Shown here in pieces: positions 5,033 through 6,053 of a stretch of DNA of 6,053 nt (positions are counted from its first letter, which is position 1; the number at the start of each line of letters is the position of its first letter). The DNA is from an uncultured Lachnospiraceae bacterium (GTDB lineage Bacteria; Bacillota; Clostridia; Lachnospirales; Anaerotignaceae). The position numbers and the translations under genes were made by a program. The notes beneath the pieces were generated by a model. The model saw only the letters and a list, made by a program, of their open reading frames with translations. It had not been told where the DNA came from and did no database searches. The stretch is taken from assembly GCA_944384285.1 (NCBI GenBank), contig CALWSX010000005.1, forward strand, positions 1 to 6,053, written 5' to 3'.

Positions 5033-6053
5033 TCAAGTTTGTTTTTCAATAAGATTTTTTTCTGTTTCTTTTGCTTTTAATTTTTTATAAACTGTAAAAT
5101 ACATTGTTGAATAACAAAATAGTCCGCCAACTAAATTTGATATAGGCTCTGCCAAAAATACACCATTTACACCTAAATTCCCAACTGTTGGGAGCCAAAT
5201 TGTTAAAGGCACTATTATTACTACCTTTCTAAACAGTGAAAAGAATATTGCCTGCTTACTTTTTCCTAAAGCAACAAAAGCAGATTGACCTGAAAATTGG
5301 AGCATCATTAAAGCAAGACCTGAAAAATAAATTCTCATTGCACTTCTTCCATATTCCAAATAAACAGGGTTATTAACAAAAATTCTTATAAAAAGTCCTG
5401 GAACAGCTAAAATTACAACCCATGCTATAAAACAATAAGTACCACTTATTATTGTGGAAATAAAAATTCCTCTACGGGATCTGCCATATTCCTCTGCTCC
5501 ATAATTAAAACCAATAATCGGCTGAGACCCATTATTTATACCAGAAACCGGAAGTGTAACAATTTCTCTTACTGAGTTCAAAATTGTCATAATTCCAATA
5601 TATATATCTCCACTGTATATTTTGAGAGTTTTATTACAAACAACTTGAACAATACTACTTGTAGCAGACATAATAAAACTTGCAAAACCAAGTGAAATTA
5701 TGTCTTTTACTATTGTTTTATCCAAATGAAAACATTCTCGTCTTAAATGCAAAATAGATTTTTTCCCATATAAAAATCTAAGAACCCAAATACATGACGC
5801 AAATTGTGCTATTATGGTTGCTAAAGCTGCCCCTTTCACTCCCATATCTAAGCCAAAAATAAAAATTGGGTCAAGTATAAGATTTATTACTGCTCCCATT
5901 ACAGTTGTAACCATTGCTGTTTTAGGAAATCCTTGGGAAGTAATAAAATAGTTTAAGCCAGTTCCAATCATAACAAACACAGTACCTAAAAGATAAATAC
6001 TTAAATAATCATATGCGTACTGATATGTTGCATCACTTGCTCCAAACATATAT
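5033..6053 (-). CDS. MATE-family efflux transporter, 5' end outside window
   Basis: This is a membrane antiporter of the multidrug and toxic compound extrusion family, which exports cationic drugs or metabolites using a Na+ or H+ gradient. An ATG lies at 6047-6049, but the frame continues to the window edge, and MFGASDATYQYAYDYLSIYL matches an internal part of the family (usual pattern FGAS-x-T-x-x-YA after the first spans). I therefore take it as truncated, with about 110 residues missing from a typical 450. Family features counted from that Met are NLILDPIFIFGLDMGVKGAA (56-75), PVSGINNGSQPIIGFNYGAE (167-186) and a C-terminal GVNGVFLAEPISNLVGG (293-309). The pattern is closest to MepA-like members, judged by eye. 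The stop is 33 bp before the EamA gene, with no terminator between. Its promoter is not visible. Confidence 0.94.
   Translation of the reverse strand, partial: YMFGASDATYQYAYDYLSIYLLGTVFVMIGTGLNYFITSQGFPKTAMVTTVMGAVINLILDPIFIFGLDMGVKGAALATIIAQFASCIWVLRFLYGKKSILHLRRECFHLDKTIVKDIISLGFASFIMSATSSIVQVVCNKTLKIYSGDIYIGIMTILNSVREIVTLPVSGINNGSQPIIGFNYGAEEYGRSRRGIFISTIISGTYCFIAWVVILAVPGLFIRIFVNNPVYLEYGRSAMRIYFSGLALMMLQFSGQSAFVALGKSKQAIFFSLFRKVVIIVPLTIWLPTVGNLGVNGVFLAEPISNLVGGLFCYSTMYFTVYKKLKAKETEKNLIEKQT

Overview
The window is AT-rich DNA with strong purine-rich ribosome binding sites (GGAGG, AGGAGG, AAGGAG), a lipoprotein with a Gram-positive-style lipobox, type III glutamine synthetase and several sigma-A-like promoters. 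This points to a low-GC Firmicute, most likely a Clostridia-type anaerobe. That is inferred from composition and gene families; no species can be named. It reads as chromosomal DNA: there is no transposase, phage gene, CRISPR array or plasmid function.

Left part (1-950): the 5' third or less of a type III glutamine synthetase gene (glnN) runs off the left edge on the minus strand. Its AT-rich leader holds one GC-containing hairpin followed by a T run, a candidate attenuator. Diverging from it is a single tRNA-Ser(CGA) gene with an extended -10 promoter and a strong intrinsic terminator.

Middle part (950-3280): a small secreted lipoprotein gene and a gene for a membrane-anchored protein of unknown function (237 aa) lie on the plus strand, each with its own promoter and terminator. 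A 15-bp bidirectional terminator separates the second one from a convergent two-gene minus-strand unit. That unit encodes a 161-aa protein of unknown function and a 64-aa single-span membrane protein, 7 bp apart.

Right part (3280-6053): three minus-strand genes. A MATE-family efflux protein (5' end outside the window) is followed after 33 bp by a DMT/EamA-family transporter, probably one transcript. A terminator hairpin overlaps the end of the EamA gene. Downstream lies a TetR-family regulator with its own promoter and an inverted repeat at the predicted transcription start, which looks like an autoregulatory operator. The likely picture is a drug or metabolite export locus with a neighbouring TetR repressor, though control of the transporters by this TetR cannot be shown because their promoter is outside the window.

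In three minus-strand genes (64-aa protein, TetR, EamA) the longest open frame begins at a TTG. I moved the starts to internal ATG codons with properly spaced Shine-Dalgarno sequences. I see no clear new defence, mobile or RNA system here; the most open questions are the three uncharacterised proteins and the glnN leader.
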